Below are positions 24,621-37,033 of a DNA stretch of 64,000 bases, in pieces (positions within the stretch are counted from its first letter, which is position 1; every line of letters begins with the position of its first letter). The notes below the pieces were generated by a model. That model had not been told where the DNA came from. It made no database searches and worked only from the letters and a program-made list of their open reading frames with translations. Both the position numbers and the translations under genes were made by a program. Origin of the DNA: Sambucus nigra. Taxonomy: Eukaryota > Streptophyta > Magnoliopsida > Dipsacales > Adoxaceae. Where the stretch lies: positions 526,487,755-526,551,754 of the forward strand of contig OX422215.1 of assembly GCA_949130495.1 (NCBI GenBank). The letters are read 5' to 3'.

Positions 24621-25204
24621 TATATACATTAAATGTTTAGAATATAATCATTTGGTTAATTTGGTGTAGCCATGTTCACCCCTTTCCTAAATAATTGTTG
24701 TTATAATGAACACAAATTGTTGGAATGGCTTACACAATTGGTGGTATACAGTAATATTCGGTTTAATTAAATTAAACTAAACTTAAATTGGACTTGTTAT
24801 GTATGATTGATCCGATGGAAAACCATAACTAGTTTAGGATGAATTAGATCCATTAACTCTAAGACTCATATTGAAACCCTTCTATATATTTTCTTAGAAA
24901 AAATATGTCACGATAGTAATTACTTCTAACAAGAGTAAAAGTGGGTGTGATTTAATTGCACTAAAAAATCTTTCATTAGTGCGCGCCATATAGAGGAAAC
25001 TCCAATTTACAAGTATGGAAATAGAAAAATTAAATTATTTAACTAATTTACAAATTGTGGAGTAGATCTCTCGCAATAGTACCTATTCAATTGTATTTTG
25101 TTTTCCTTGCCAAAATTTTGGAGTGAGGCAGTAGAGAATATTTTCCACCTACATAATCCCTACAGAGAACTGACACTTGTGATATTGTTAGAAAATGATT
25201 AAAA

Positions 25205-25209
25205 GAATA
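25205..25209. repeat. Target-site duplication of solo LTR 1 (left, GAATA)
   Basis: GAATA abuts the TG start at 25210; an identical pentamer is at 28320-28324. Confidence 0.93.
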
Positions 25210-28200
25210 TGTAACACCCCGCCTAATTAAATATCGGGTGGCCAGTCCCATACCAAATTAAAACAATATACAGTTGGCTCATTCTTAGCATTACTGTCGA
25301 AAACATTAACCAATCACCCAATACCCAATTAAGATGGTGTTAAAAACTTTCCAAATTTTAATTTCCACAAAAATCATTTTTTGTTTACAAATAACACTAC
25401 AAATATTATTCTACAACACTAATAACCGAACAGATAACAAAAAAGAATTTAAATGCAATTGGAATAAACATTCCAAAATAATTTCTCAATACAGTACCCA
25501 ACAACAATAAATGTATTAAAATGACACAAATACAAGAGTATTTGACTCAGATAGAAAAGAGATAACCGAATTCCTTTAGGCGACATGCCCTAAATAAAAG
25601 AACACTATGAATCAAAAGAAGATAGGCGTCTAAGCAATACTCCATAGTTCCATAGCTCGTCATAATCCTCTAAGGTTGGCGTCCCTGCTGCTGGACACCT
25701 GATATAGAAGGTAAAATAGAAAAGAGAATATGCAAGAAAACGGGTCAGAGCCCGATGTGAAAATAATTTTGAAAACAGCAAGTATTTAACAAGTGCAATA
25801 AAGAATTTATTATATACATGTTAGTATCCGGACTCTCACTTGATATTCTCACCTCTCAGCTAGAGTGCACGCTTATCGTTTCCTATTAACCTCATAGTTA
25901 AGGGTTCCTCCTAACTAGTTTCCATAATATGATTCTATCCCATATCATAACCTCGTATGTCCCATACCATTTGTAGTATAATCATTCAGATACGTTTCTC
26001 ATTAATATGAATTAATCTTTTCAAATATATAAGAATAAATATTTATTAACTTAGTTCAACTATTTTTCTCTATTCACCGTCATCTACAATTATCACACAG
26101 TAGATTGATCTAACCACTATATATACATTCATTTAATTCATTTTATATATACATATATAATAAGGCACCCTTAAACACAGTTGTGGTGGATGCATTACTC
26201 TGCTATCACGTTCCAGTATTGCTGGTCGCCGAATAGGGGACTAAAGGTTTGGTAAGGATTCTTCGAACCACAAAGAACAACACAACAATTGGAGGCGAAC
26301 ATAGTTCTCGTATCCATGGGTCACGCACATACCTACATTTCCATAGTCAGCGGACTTATCAACTCCCTGATAAGTCTTTCATAGACCTATGTTCTCGAGC
26401 GACAAATCAAAGATCCCATGGTTTCAACAGGATATGACTGCCCTCACGCGCAAACCTCCCATCGATAGCAAGTAAGCTAGGTATGTCATACACATAAATT
26501 ATCAATCAATCAAATAGGCATTATCATCTACCTATAATATAATATCAACAAGGTAATCATACTACCCTAAGAAAATTCCCATACGTAGCATTATATCTCA
26601 TTAAATCCTACGTATTAAAATATTATGACTTTACTTCTTTAATGTAATGATTCCAGAGTCTCACTCATTACTCAAGGTTTAAATAGGTTTTTCCTCATTA
26701 CAGTTATTCAGTAAGAAATCACTAATATCCTACTGGTCCATATCATCTTATCTCCTAAATTACTACGAGTTAAACTCTCCTTTAATTAGGGTTATAACTG
26801 ATTATTTCTAATCTCTTATAAACACATATTCTTTCACCTAGGATTAAACCCTCTTGTAAAACTAAGGATGCCAAGGGGATATAACCTTTTCTCCTACTGG
26901 ACCTATCCTTAATCCTCATGCATACAAATTAGAATCCAACACATGAATCTAGCAATCGAAATTTCTTTCAATTTAATTATCATAATTCTAATCAATTAAA
27001 TCCCAATCACATTAATTTGATTCTTATTTATGGCTTACTGATCTTCCCTAAGTCCCATTATATCCAATTAATAATCACCAAAGATTTACAAAAGGTTTGG
27101 GATAAGAAAAAACATTAAAAAGAAACAACATCATGAATTCTGGGGAGGTCGATCGATCGAAGGCAGGAGGTCGATCGATCGATCGGTCGCCCAGATAACA
27201 GCCCAATTTTCTGCATTTCTTCTATTACGGGTTTCATCACTTTTGATCATTTAAACCTTCATATTAACAATCCAAATTCCTTATAATCCTTACTACATGA
27301 TATAGAAACATATGTGAATGATTTCTAATGCTCTAAACATCCTAGAATCATCAAGAGTTTGAATTAAAATCATATATTTATCCTCTTTTTCTAGAAAATT
27401 ATATACATGATATCTTCAAGAACACACCAATGATTCTCAGAATTTCTTCAACAACTTAATGATTATTTAGTGGATTACTATCTTCCTACAACATGAGTTT
27501 GATTCCTATATATTTCCATTTTTCAGAAATCATTTAACAACTCTATCTTTGTCTTCCAAACATGAAAAAATCTCATCTTTTTATCACTATCCTAACATGG
27601 ACAATATACAAACTTAGATTGCAATCATCAAATACTTGCCTCTAATGAAGATCTGATCCTTTGGAGTTGTACAACACAGGTGGTTCTCCCCTTCTCCGAT
27701 CACTTCCGGTGGTGGTGACCTTTGGTCTTTGGTTTTCCTCCTTTCCAAGCAAACTTCTCTTCTCCCAAGCAACTTTTCACTCTCTCTAAAAAGGTGACCT
27801 CTCAAGTTTGTGTAGAAGAGATGAATGAACCCACGTACAACTAATCTTCATATACTTATAATAAGACAAAATCCGAAATCACTATTCATCCCCCTTGCAA
27901 AAATGACCAAAATGCCCTTTTTGGTTGTCTTTTCATTTCCAAATGATCCGAAACCCAAAACCAACATCCAAATAGAATTTTCTGACTATTTCAACCCTTC
28001 CGGACACAACGACGTACTCAAAATGACTATAAAGTTGATGTAAAAATAAGTTTCCTTTTAATTTAACAAATTTGTCCCAACACGACCCATACCGCATCCG
28101 ACTAAAAATTTAAATTACTGAATTAATATCGCACTGCCATAGCAGTAACATCACATTCATATATTACCTAAATATCTTTAAGTAGTATATAGAATCATTC

Positions 28201-28319
28201 ATTTTAATATCCACAATTCGGATAAAATCCAAACGAATTAATTTATAATAAAATCCAATTAATCCATTAATTTAAAATATAACACATTTTAAAAGTCATT
28301 AAAATTATGGGGTATTACA
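25210..28319 (-). mobile_element. Solo LTR 1 of a chromovirus-like gypsy family (3,110 bp)
   Basis: Plus strand starts TGTAACACCCCGCC and ends GGGGTATTACA, flanked by identical GAATA pentamers (25205-25209, 28320-28324). No internal region is present, so it arose by recombination between two LTRs. It is homologous to 31613-34639 and 37620-40746. Orientation is inferred from the third copy, whose polypurine tract and pol lie on the minus strand. It lies inside the CACTA element and is therefore younger than that insertion. Confidence 0.92.
27149..27188. repeat. TCGATCGATCGA palindrome pair in solo LTR 1
   Basis: Two runs, TCGATCGATCGA at 27149 and a longer one at 27171-27188, 22 bp start to start. 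Equivalent clusters occur at the same place in the two sister LTRs. Confidence 0.85.
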
Positions 28320-28324
28320 GAATA
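28320..28324. repeat. Target-site duplication of solo LTR 1 (right, GAATA)
   Basis: Exact match to 25205-25209. Confidence 0.93.
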
Positions 28325-28578
28325 TTCATCCATTGTGGATATAGCTCTATAAAGAGAGCATTTACCCAAATTATGACGTCTCCCAACATATGCATATTAA
28401 AATTAACTTGCAAATAAGTTGAAAAATAAAGAATTTTGAGTTCATGTCACGGACCTTTATACTTCAATCATAGATATGCTTCTTCCCACCTGTTCGCATG
28501 CAAAGTTTTATAGATTTTTAAAAAGTAATACTGATTGGATGCAAATCAGACACATCGAGCATATTTTAAAAGATATTG

Positions 28579-28616
<38 letters not shown>

Positions 28617-28639
28617 AACCAAATAGTGGAACACTGCAA

Positions 28640-29435
28640 ACTGGGCAATCTCCTACACCCCAACCTTAATTCTCATCTCTTTCAAGTTATCAATACTCTA
28701 CTCCATCCGAGAGTCAATCTACCTCTCCATCTCTGAGTTATCAAACTCATGATCCCCCTATTAATCCAACACCCCCACTTCTTGCTACCAAAGAATCCCA
28801 AGTAAACACTAAGAAGCCTATTGGGTTCTCCTTGGGAGAAAATCATCCAACTAGTAGTAAACTTGAGCTTCATCTTTTTAAAAACCATTGTCTGTCTCTC
28901 AAAAAGATAACTGTGGGCATAGGGGGCGCAGATAATGGGAAGAATGTTGATCCTCCTATAAGGGATGACGTGTGTCAATAACTTGATAATACTTTTTCAT
29001 TCCCAGTTGGCTTAAAGGCAAAGGTTCTTGTCCGAGTAGATGATCAATTGAAATCCTATTGGAAGAACCTTTGAAAGAATTTTTTCCCGAAAAGGCAACG
29101 ACTTATGATATTTCAGGATTAAAAGACAGAGTTCCCCAAAATGTTGAAATGCCCACTAACTAATGAAATGACTTCTTGGAGAATGAGGCTAAGGAGGGAA
29201 AACTGACTGAGATGGAGAGAAATAAACTGAACAGGTCAAATAAAGTTGATATCCACAAACTTGGGGGGAAATATTATGATAATCTGAAGGGTGAATGGGT
29301 TGAATAGGACAACGGGACTCCAGAAGAAGATAAAAAGCCTAATTAGATCAACTTGTACTTGCATGCCCGACGAGAAAAAAAGACCAATAAATTCTCAAAC
29401 AAATTGACTCTGACTCTGGTGAGTTTGAATTTAGT

Positions 29436-29467
<32 letters not shown>

Positions 29468-30290
29468 TAAAATAAAATACTGTTAAAATTATAGTCCTAA
29501 ATATAATATTATGTTACCAGAGATGATAGAAAGTATGTTGAGAAGTCAACCGAATGTAGCCCTTATGACATTGAAGCAGATGCCCTATCCAAGGTACTTG
29601 ATAGGGACAATAAGGGAAGGATAAGAGGTGTGGCCTCACGTATGCCAAGTAGAAAAATACAACACAGTGCACCTATATTGGACGAGATCCCTTCTATGAG
29701 GAGTCACGTGTCGATAGTGGCCGAAGACCATGCTAAGACTAAATGAGAGGTGTTAGAACCTCAAAGGGAGGTGGGCAATGTTAGTAAGAACATGATAATC
29801 CCAAAAAATGAAATCCATGGGTTGATTTGACTCTTTACTTAACAACAAGGTTACCCCTCGAATGTCTCCTCAAATATTCCCCCATCCTACGCCTCAAGGT
29901 TTACCCTCCCAAATGCCTCATCCTAGAACATTCCCCACCTAAATACCTCCTCCTAGAACATTTCCCTCCCAAATTCCTCCTCCAATATTTCATGGATCAT
30001 CATCATCCATGCATGGTGAATTTAGTGAGTCGTATTATATAAGAGACTTGTCCAGTAACAAGGTTATTAGCGTGTGCACTCCTATTTCCATGAATATTTA
30101 AACACATGTACATAATATCCCTTTGGTGATTGGTGAGGCTCATATATTGGTTAGTACAATATACAATAGTTGCAGAGATGAGTATGTGTACCTTGACCAC
30201 AGGGAAGAGCCTCTATTAAGAGACTATCAAAATTATTTTACTACCTGACCAGTTGATTTTTTGGATAAGTTTAGACATTGAACAATGTTT
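28640..30290 (+). pseudogene. CACTA ORF1 / Transposase_24-like gene remnant
   Basis: Read across frames the plus strand gives a serine-proline-rich lead (about 28690-28800), then KAKVLVRVDDQLKSYWKNL, then NEAKEGKLTEMERNKLNR followed by NLYLHARREKKTNKF, and after an intron with GT-AG ends (about 29420-29519, containing a TA microsatellite) the phrase DALSKVLDRDNKGRIRGVAS. The last is the hallmark of plant En/Spm-type Transposase_24 proteins. A proline-rich repeat region (29850-29990) and a C-terminal tail to about 30245 follow. Several stops and shifts make it non-functional. It probably encoded the DNA-binding accessory protein of the CACTA element. Confidence 0.6.
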
Positions 30291-30799
30291 TCTTTTTGAA
30301 CAAATTTGTGACATTTTAATTATATGGGATATCTATTTTGTTTTTTCCATATTTACTCAATGATGGAGTCGAATGAATTTTCTTTGATTTTTTTTTTTTG
30401 CATTTTCTTGGGTTGAATGAATTTGCTTAAATTATAAACTAAGAGTTCTTGTATCCAACATGACCTTCGTTTCAACCTATTTATATAGGTGGCTTGAATT
30501 TTAAAGACTGCTACATTGGATGTCGATTAGGATATTGCGATGTTATTATCATATTCACGCAAGCAGAGTTGTATTATTATTTGTGTTGAATAATTTTTTG
30601 GCTTTAGTTAGTTAATTTGTGTTGTATTATTATTGTTTTAATTTATGCATGGCATAGTCTCTAAATATTTATTTTTGAAAATGTAAATAAGTTTGAAAAA
30701 TGTACAAGTTTTTCTAGGATGCTAAAAATTATTATTTTTTATTTCTTTGAATATGGTTTTAGTTTTGGATTGTGATCGAAACTGTTATATATAATATTA
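30291..30799. other. CACTA 3' non-coding region
   Basis: AT-rich, no supported gene, between the ORF1 remnant and the right subterminal repeats. Confidence 0.5.
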
Positions 30800-31135
30800 T
30801 TTGGTCACGGTTAAGAATCGGGACCAGATATATTTTTTATAATTAGGTGTCAGTTCTGGTCACAGTTCAAAGCCGTGACCACCTAGTGTGAAAATTTAAA
30901 ACTGTAAATATTTAGTCACGGTCCACAACCGTGAATAAATATTTTACAGTTTTAAGTTGTTACACTAGGGGTCACGACTTTAAACCTTGAACAATACTAA
31001 TGAAACTTTGAATGGTTACACTGTGGACCACGATTTTTGACGGTGATTAGTAATGCAACATATAGGGTCACGATTTTGGGCCATATCCCATGATTTTGGC
31101 ACCCTCAATATGGTCACGGTCGAAAGCTGTGACAA
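30800..31135. repeat. Right subterminal repeat cluster of the CACTA element
   Basis: Seven copies of the same GGTCACGG/CCGTGACC dyad (near 30802, 30857, 30912, 30969, 31024, 31067, 31112), roughly 55 bp apart for the first five. Confidence 0.8.
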
Positions 31136-31159
31136 TCATCTGTCTATTTTAGTATAGTG

Positions 31160-31607
31160 TGGGTTTGATTTTAAAAAATGAACTGATGATATACACTTAG
31201 ACACAACTTTAGATGTCCTCTCCATTGGATTCACTGTCATTAGGAGTAGAACCAAAAGTTACCAGCTACTAATTATCTTGGACAAAAGGTTAATGAACTA
31301 TCTATATTAGAATAATAAAAGATGAAAATATATCTAGTTCAAGGTGTGGTGATTTATGCTCCCAACGAGAAATCCCACCTCATAGGGGAACTAGGATGTC
31401 CAATGAGATTAATTATTTTTTTAAAAAAATTGCTGATTGAGGGACGTCACTTTAAAATTTAATCGAATTAATTCTCGTATGTTAATTGGAAATTAATTTT
31501 TTCATTTCATAATTCTAATATTTCAAAAATTAATTCATCTTTTTCTCGCTGGTTATAGCCTTAAAGTTTTAATTAAAATAAGTTTTGAGGACTGAAAAAT
31601 AATTGGA
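31160..31607. other. Spacer between the CACTA element and solo LTR 2
   Basis: No supported gene. Probably part of the older copia-like sequence that also surrounds 34645-37030. Confidence 0.4.
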
Positions 31608-31612
31608 CATTG
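31608..31612. repeat. Target-site duplication of solo LTR 2 (left, CATTG)
   Basis: CATTG precedes the LTR start at 31613; an identical pentamer is at 34640-34644. Confidence 0.93.
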
Positions 31613-34600
31613 TGTGACACCACGCCTAATTAAATACCGGGCGATCACTCCTTTATTAAATTAAAATCAAGGTGAACAGTTGGTTCATTCTTAGCATCAC
31701 TGTCGTAAAAATATAACTTTTCCAATTTAAACACCCTAATTAATTAAGCTAAGTGTCAAAATAATTTTTAAACATTTCTTTCCAAATTTAATTTTAAAAA
31801 CAAAAAATTTAATTATTTACAACAATTCAATATTAAAGAATCACACCACAATAATCCTGGAACTTATAATCCAAATAATTTAAACATTCAACAACTAAAT
31901 CCCAACATTAAAACTTAAAGTAAAACATCCAGACAGTAATAAATTCCAAAGTTACAATAATAGAAATAAAGGAATCACAATGTCCAAATAAACAACTGAA
32001 TAATGAAAAGGGCGACACATGCCCCACTAAATGAATATACTAGGAGTGGAGTCAAATAAATGAAGTCGTCTAAGCAAAAGGCCTGCAACTCCCACCTAAG
32101 CTGCTGCGCGTTCCTTCTAAAGGACCCTATGCAAGATGCCCCTGTGGCTGGACACCTGTAATATATATATATAAGAGAGGAAAGAAAATAGAAACGGGTC
32201 AGAGCCCGATAGTGTAAATGATTAAAATTTGTTTAGCAAGTATTTAAATTGTTTATAGGCCAATGCAACAACATATTAGTGCGGCACTCTCTTGAGAAAT
32301 TCTCACCTCTCTTCTAATGTGCACGTCTATCGCACTAACCTTCCCAACGGATTTCCATATCGTATACCACACTAAACTTCCCAATGGTTTAACTTATCTT
32401 AGGTTACTCGTAAGATTTAAAACTGAACAGTATAATTGTTTAAAAGGAAATTTTCATTTAGTAACAAAGCTCTCATTTTAACTTTATTTATTAATAAAGT
32501 TTTCCAGTGTCATATTATACTTTTCAAAACAAGTATTTAAAATTTGAGTCATTATACATGCCTTACTTACCATAACACAGTTGGCAGTTCCAAATTCCAG
32601 AATTTCATATATATATTAAATACTCGAATAATATATATATTCTAACAACACCCCATATAAAAATTATGGTGCGGGCATTCTCTGCTATCCAATCCCCGTA
32701 TCACTCGTACTAAGGGAAATACAAGTTCGGAATCACTCTCGAACTGTATTAACACATACACAAACAATATTGAGGCGAAGCATAGATTCCAAGTCTCTAA
32801 GAGGTCAGTACATACCCTCACGTCTCTTAGGACCGTCCGAACTATCGATTCGATTGCCTGTACTAAGGATATCTATCTTCTAGGGTGCGAGTCAATATTC
32901 CCCCATAAAGGTCCCATCGAGATAAGGCTGTCCCAGTGCGGTAACCTCAAGGATAGCAAGTAGCGCGGGCATGATTTTCACATGTTTATAATATATGCAT
33001 ACACACAATCATATAAATATACAACTTTTATCATATCAATATAGGTTCATCCCATAACCCATAATCACGACATTTATCCTGATTTCCCCATTATTAGTTA
33101 TCACGTATAACGGTTCGTCTCTAACTTTAATTCGAGGGATTTTTCCAACTTACTACGTAATACTCATGGACTCTATCCTCTCAAGTGAAAAATTCAGTAG
33201 GTATTCATTTATGTTCCAACGTAACTATCTTACGCGTCTCTACCTTTAATACACAGTTTCATCGTCCCTTATATGTAAGTATCCCAAAAATACAACTCTT
33301 GTCTTACATTAAAGTTCCTAAAATTATTCATATGTCCTACTAGTCTTCTTTATCTCCCAAAACATTTTAATAAGGGTGTCCAAGAATTATTTCTCATTAA
33401 ATTGAATTCAACTAATTTAAAAAGGGGAAATATGAGTTTGCCAGAAGGGGTTGATCGATCGAGGTCCGGGGCTCGATCGATCGAACCTTCGATCGATCGA
33501 AGCTCTGGGCTCGATCGATCGATCAAACAGGTGTGACGAATTCTGCATTTAATCAGTTACGGGTTCTAACACATAAACTCCTCCAAATCCAAACTTTTCA
33601 TTCCCAATTGACCAGAAAATTGTACTACTAACATTATAATCTCATTTTATGTATCTTCTACGTAAAGCATGTAAATTTTCGTCACTGATCATGGATTTAT
33701 AGGTAAAAATTTCATAAAAATCTCAAGAACCCTAGAATTTCTTTGACATGGTTCTAATCAATCTTTTCCAGAATTTTCTTCTTCTAAAACATCAAAATTT
33801 CATGGTTTAATCCTCTACATGTGAAGGGGTTTTCCAGGATAACATTCAAATCATTACGACATGCGATTTCCTATCTCAAATTAGGGTTTTCTTCAATAAA
33901 CTCATCCTAATCATCCCTAGACTAACATGAGTGATGCATTAACGAAAATAAGCAAGATAAACACTTGCCTGGGATTTTGAGTGTTCTTGTTTGATTATGA
34001 ATTTGGTGTGGTTGCGTTTCCCGTCGCGCGATCTATGCGTTGGTGGTGGTGGCGGTGCAAACGAATGGATTTTGGGCCCTGGATTGCTTTGAAAGCTCTC
34101 TCCTTCCCTCTCTTATGTCCGTCACTTGTCTTTGGTTGTTTTTACCCTAGAAGGCAACCTTAGACATCTGATATATCCCTTGAAATTTCGTGGGTTTAAT
34201 TACCCAAAAATGTGAAATGTCCAAAATGCCCGGGGTGTTAGATAGGCCTAAAAACGCCTCGAGACCCAAACTAAACCCTCGGGTATACTTTTCTGACTAT
34301 ATTGACCCTTTCGGACACGTTGGCGCACTCAAAACGACCATACGAATAACTTAAAAATATTTCACTTTTATTAATCAACATTTATTCCCGACGCGACACA
34401 GGCGCGTCCCGACTTAAATTTCCAAAATTGTCATTCTATTCACTCGTGACATATAATAGAACCAATTTTATATATTACTTTGCTCATTAGTAATATTCAA
34501 CAAGTTTCCCATAATTACTAACTCACATCACATTAATAATTATAAAATAATTAATTTCCAGATTTATATTAAATAATTAATTCATATTAAATTTAATAAA

Positions 34601-34639
34601 TTCCCAAATTAATATAGCATAAAAATATGGGGCATTACA
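31613..34639 (-). mobile_element. Solo LTR 2 of the same chromovirus-like family (3,027 bp)
   Basis: Starts TGTGACACCACGCC and ends GGGGCATTACA, flanked by CATTG on both sides. Shares the internal landmarks of LTR 1 and LTR 3: AACGGGTCAGAGCCCGA, CTCACCTCTC..AGTGCACG, the GATC cluster and GGTGGTGGTGGCGG near the transcribed part. No internal domain remains. Confidence 0.92.
33452..33525. repeat. Four-run GATC palindrome cluster in solo LTR 2
   Basis: TCGATCGATCGA-type runs start at 33452, 33473, 33489 and 33511, the richest of the three sister clusters. Confidence 0.85.
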
Positions 34640-34644
34640 CATTG
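34640..34644. repeat. Target-site duplication of solo LTR 2 (right, CATTG)
   Basis: Exact match to 31608-31612. Confidence 0.93.
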
Positions 34645-36499
34645 TTCTTACTTAAAGGGATAATAAACTTATTTAATCCAAAACTCCCATCAATATTTTA
34701 AAATTTGATGCAATTGGTTCCTTGTGTCATATTGATCTGTCCCCCCCACTAGATGGTTTTAATCTTGGAATTAGGATATTTTAAAATATATGTTAATTCT
34801 TTTGCATTAAGTGGTACATGTGTTCGGTACCCGTTCAGGGAAGTTCTATGGGTATGTGTTTAGTTTTATATAATTGACCAATGATAATTCATCAAACACC
34901 TTTGTTGGTTGATGTCACTCAAGGGAGAAGCATGTTCTTAGAATTTTTTTTATCATTGGTTTAATAGAAGATTCTTTAGATTAGACTTAGTTGGGAAACT
35001 TGGTTCCATTTTGTAATCCATGAGTGAGGATCATCAGTAGTAAAACGTTAGTGTTAGTTATTTGAGAGGAGATTTACTTATCTCTTGAAAAGGAAGTAGG
35101 AGGATAAGGTTGTCTCATGTACAATAGTATGGGGTTAAGAAAAGTTCATATTCCTCGGTAGTAGTGGAACTGCCGAAAGGCAAGTATTTTCATTATAAGT
35201 AGTTAGGACTTTTATAGAAACGGTGTCATATGTCCCTTGTTTTGTAAGGAAATGAGCACGGTAATGGTTTGTCTCTTGTAAAGTAAATGCATGATTTATG
35301 GTCCGATCTATGGTAACCTGATGTGTATACTCGAGAACCACAAATCAAGACTACGACTCATTGCAAAGATTCTTGGTAATTGAATAATTACCTAAAAAGG
35401 AATTTTCCTAGTAATGGGAAAATAGAATAAGGAAATGGTATACGTATTGGAAAATCTTAATATATTATGGTGAGGATATAAAGTTAATCTAGGTAAATTA
35501 TTTAATGTACATAGTCTTTTGATTTCGGTTTTCTAAATTGATTTATAATAGATATTCTATTGATTTTATACAATTATTTTATCAAAATTGGGATATCTTT
35601 TATCAATTCTGGTATATTGAAAAATAATTTATACATTATAAGATTTGTCTCACCAATACTACTACGATACCTGATTGAATAAATTTATGGACATGATCAT
35701 TAAAGAGAAATTTCCCTTTTTGAACCAAACAAAAGTTACGCACTTATGCTCAGGTTATTTTATTCTCAATGGAATTCAAAGACTGGTTTAAATGGACAAT
35801 TGAGTTCGTTGGAAGCGGAGGCAATTCTAGTCTTAATTTTTAGCTTAGAAGGTAAAATGACCAAATGGCCCTTCACGGCCAAGTGCTAAAGTGCCTAAGA
35901 TGTGTTGGAAATTATTTGTTTCAATTAGTATGATTTGGTGACTATCCGAACAAGTTATGGTTTTAAGTGCTTCATCAGTTCTGTTAATGATTATTTGAAG
36001 GTATGGATTTGTTTAACTTATATACCACAAGTTTGAAGACTTTGATTAGTTCAAACTGTGCAAGGCTAAGGTGGAGCATAGGTAAGGTAAACTAATTGAA
36101 GCTCTATAATCTAATCGTAGATGAGTTTACCTTTTAGGATAGTTAATATATCATTTATCAGAGGTGTGGAATTTTATCCCAGTTATCTACACATGATATT
36201 CCAGACCACCTATGCAGGAATACAACTTAATATCAATATTATAATACCTTATCCTAGTGGGAGCATTATCGATTATCAGGATACACGTGTCCTATATACT
36301 AGATGACAAGTGGTACCATGTCATAGTGGGAGCATCACGGGTCATCCTGAATGGTTAGTGTTTTAGGTGATTGTTTTTATAAGATCTCAAGCAAACACAA
36401 ACTGGGTCCTAGGTACTGCAATGAGGCATTCCAAGAGAATAAATTTTTCTTTCACTTATTACTATGGATACCAAAAGGTATTTGTTGCATTTAAATAAA
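34645..36499. other. Diverged copia-like sequence, no defined gene
   Basis: 34690-34850 resembles 21215-21350. 36215-36345 contains two TAGTGGGAGCAT segments that resemble copia polypurine tracts. No reading frame could be assigned. Confidence 0.35.
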
Positions 36500-37020
36500 A
36501 TTTTGGGACTTGGAGACTTATTAATTGGGTAAAACCATCGGGCACAAGTGGACCTACAAGAAGTTAAAAGATAGATGGGTTGGAAGGTGTAAACCTACAA
36601 GGAAAGTCTTGAAAAAGGATTTAATCATAAATAAAGGGATTGACTATGAAGAAATCTTCTCGTGGAATCCATGCTAAAGTATGTCAATATTCTTTTGACG
36701 TCAATATTGCATTCTTAAATGATCATCTTGATAAATACATAGTATGAAGTCGAGAAAGAAAAATGATGTAAGCCTGTGATATCCATTTATGTATTTAAGA
36801 TAATATTAAAGTCTTGGGTCATTCAGTTTGATCAGGAAAGGAATTTTTTATTTTGATTAAGGCCCGAATATTACTTGTCACTGTAAGAAGCATGACGAAA
36901 ATGTTCTGGTACTTCTAGTATAATTTGTGGATGATATTTGCATAATCGCGAATAAGGTGGAAGTATTATCTTACATAGGAGTGTGGTTGTCCGAATATTT
37001 TTATATATAAAACTTACGAC
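36500..37020 (+). pseudogene. Ty1/copia reverse transcriptase relic
   Basis: Plus-strand fragments in shifting frames match copia RT in the right order: TYKKLKDRWVGRCK, then NKGIDYEEIFS (consensus KEGIDYEETFS), then VNIAFLNDHLDKYI (consensus DVKTAFLNGDLDEEIYM, motif-A region), then VDDICIIANKVEVLSYIG (consensus YVDDILLIGND...). The element belongs to a copia lineage other than the Sireviruses at the left. The sequence stops abruptly at 37033, where a CACTA terminus begins, so the DNA transposon interrupted it. Confidence 0.65.
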
Positions 37021-37033
37021 AAAATACTCACAT

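Larger units (their letters stand above)
21356..31159 (+). mobile_element. CACTA (En/Spm-like) transposon with nested solo LTR
   Basis: The right end inverted reads CACTATACTAAAATAGACAG and the left end reads AACTACACCCAAATAAGCAT, i.e. the CACTA terminus with one changed base. Both ends carry clusters of a 25-bp imperfect palindrome of the form GGTCACGG-N-CCGTGACC (left 21391-21805, right 30800-31135), the subterminal repeats that CACTA transposase binds. Inside is a plus-strand gene remnant resembling plant CACTA ORF1/Transposase_24 (28640-30290). Flanking trinucleotides are GGG and TGG, so the 3-bp duplication is imperfect. Without the nested 3.1-kb LTR the element is about 6.7 kb. No DDE transposase ORF is recognisable. 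Confidence 0.7.

Noticed and set aside
27149..27188. GATC runs as a replication origin or adenine-methylation region
   Set aside because: That is a bacterial interpretation. The context is a plant LTR and the same runs recur in sister LTRs.
36215..36345. Two TAGTGGGAGCAT segments as copia polypurine tracts
   Set aside because: They lie before the RT relic on the same strand, not next to an LTR, so a priming role is not supported.
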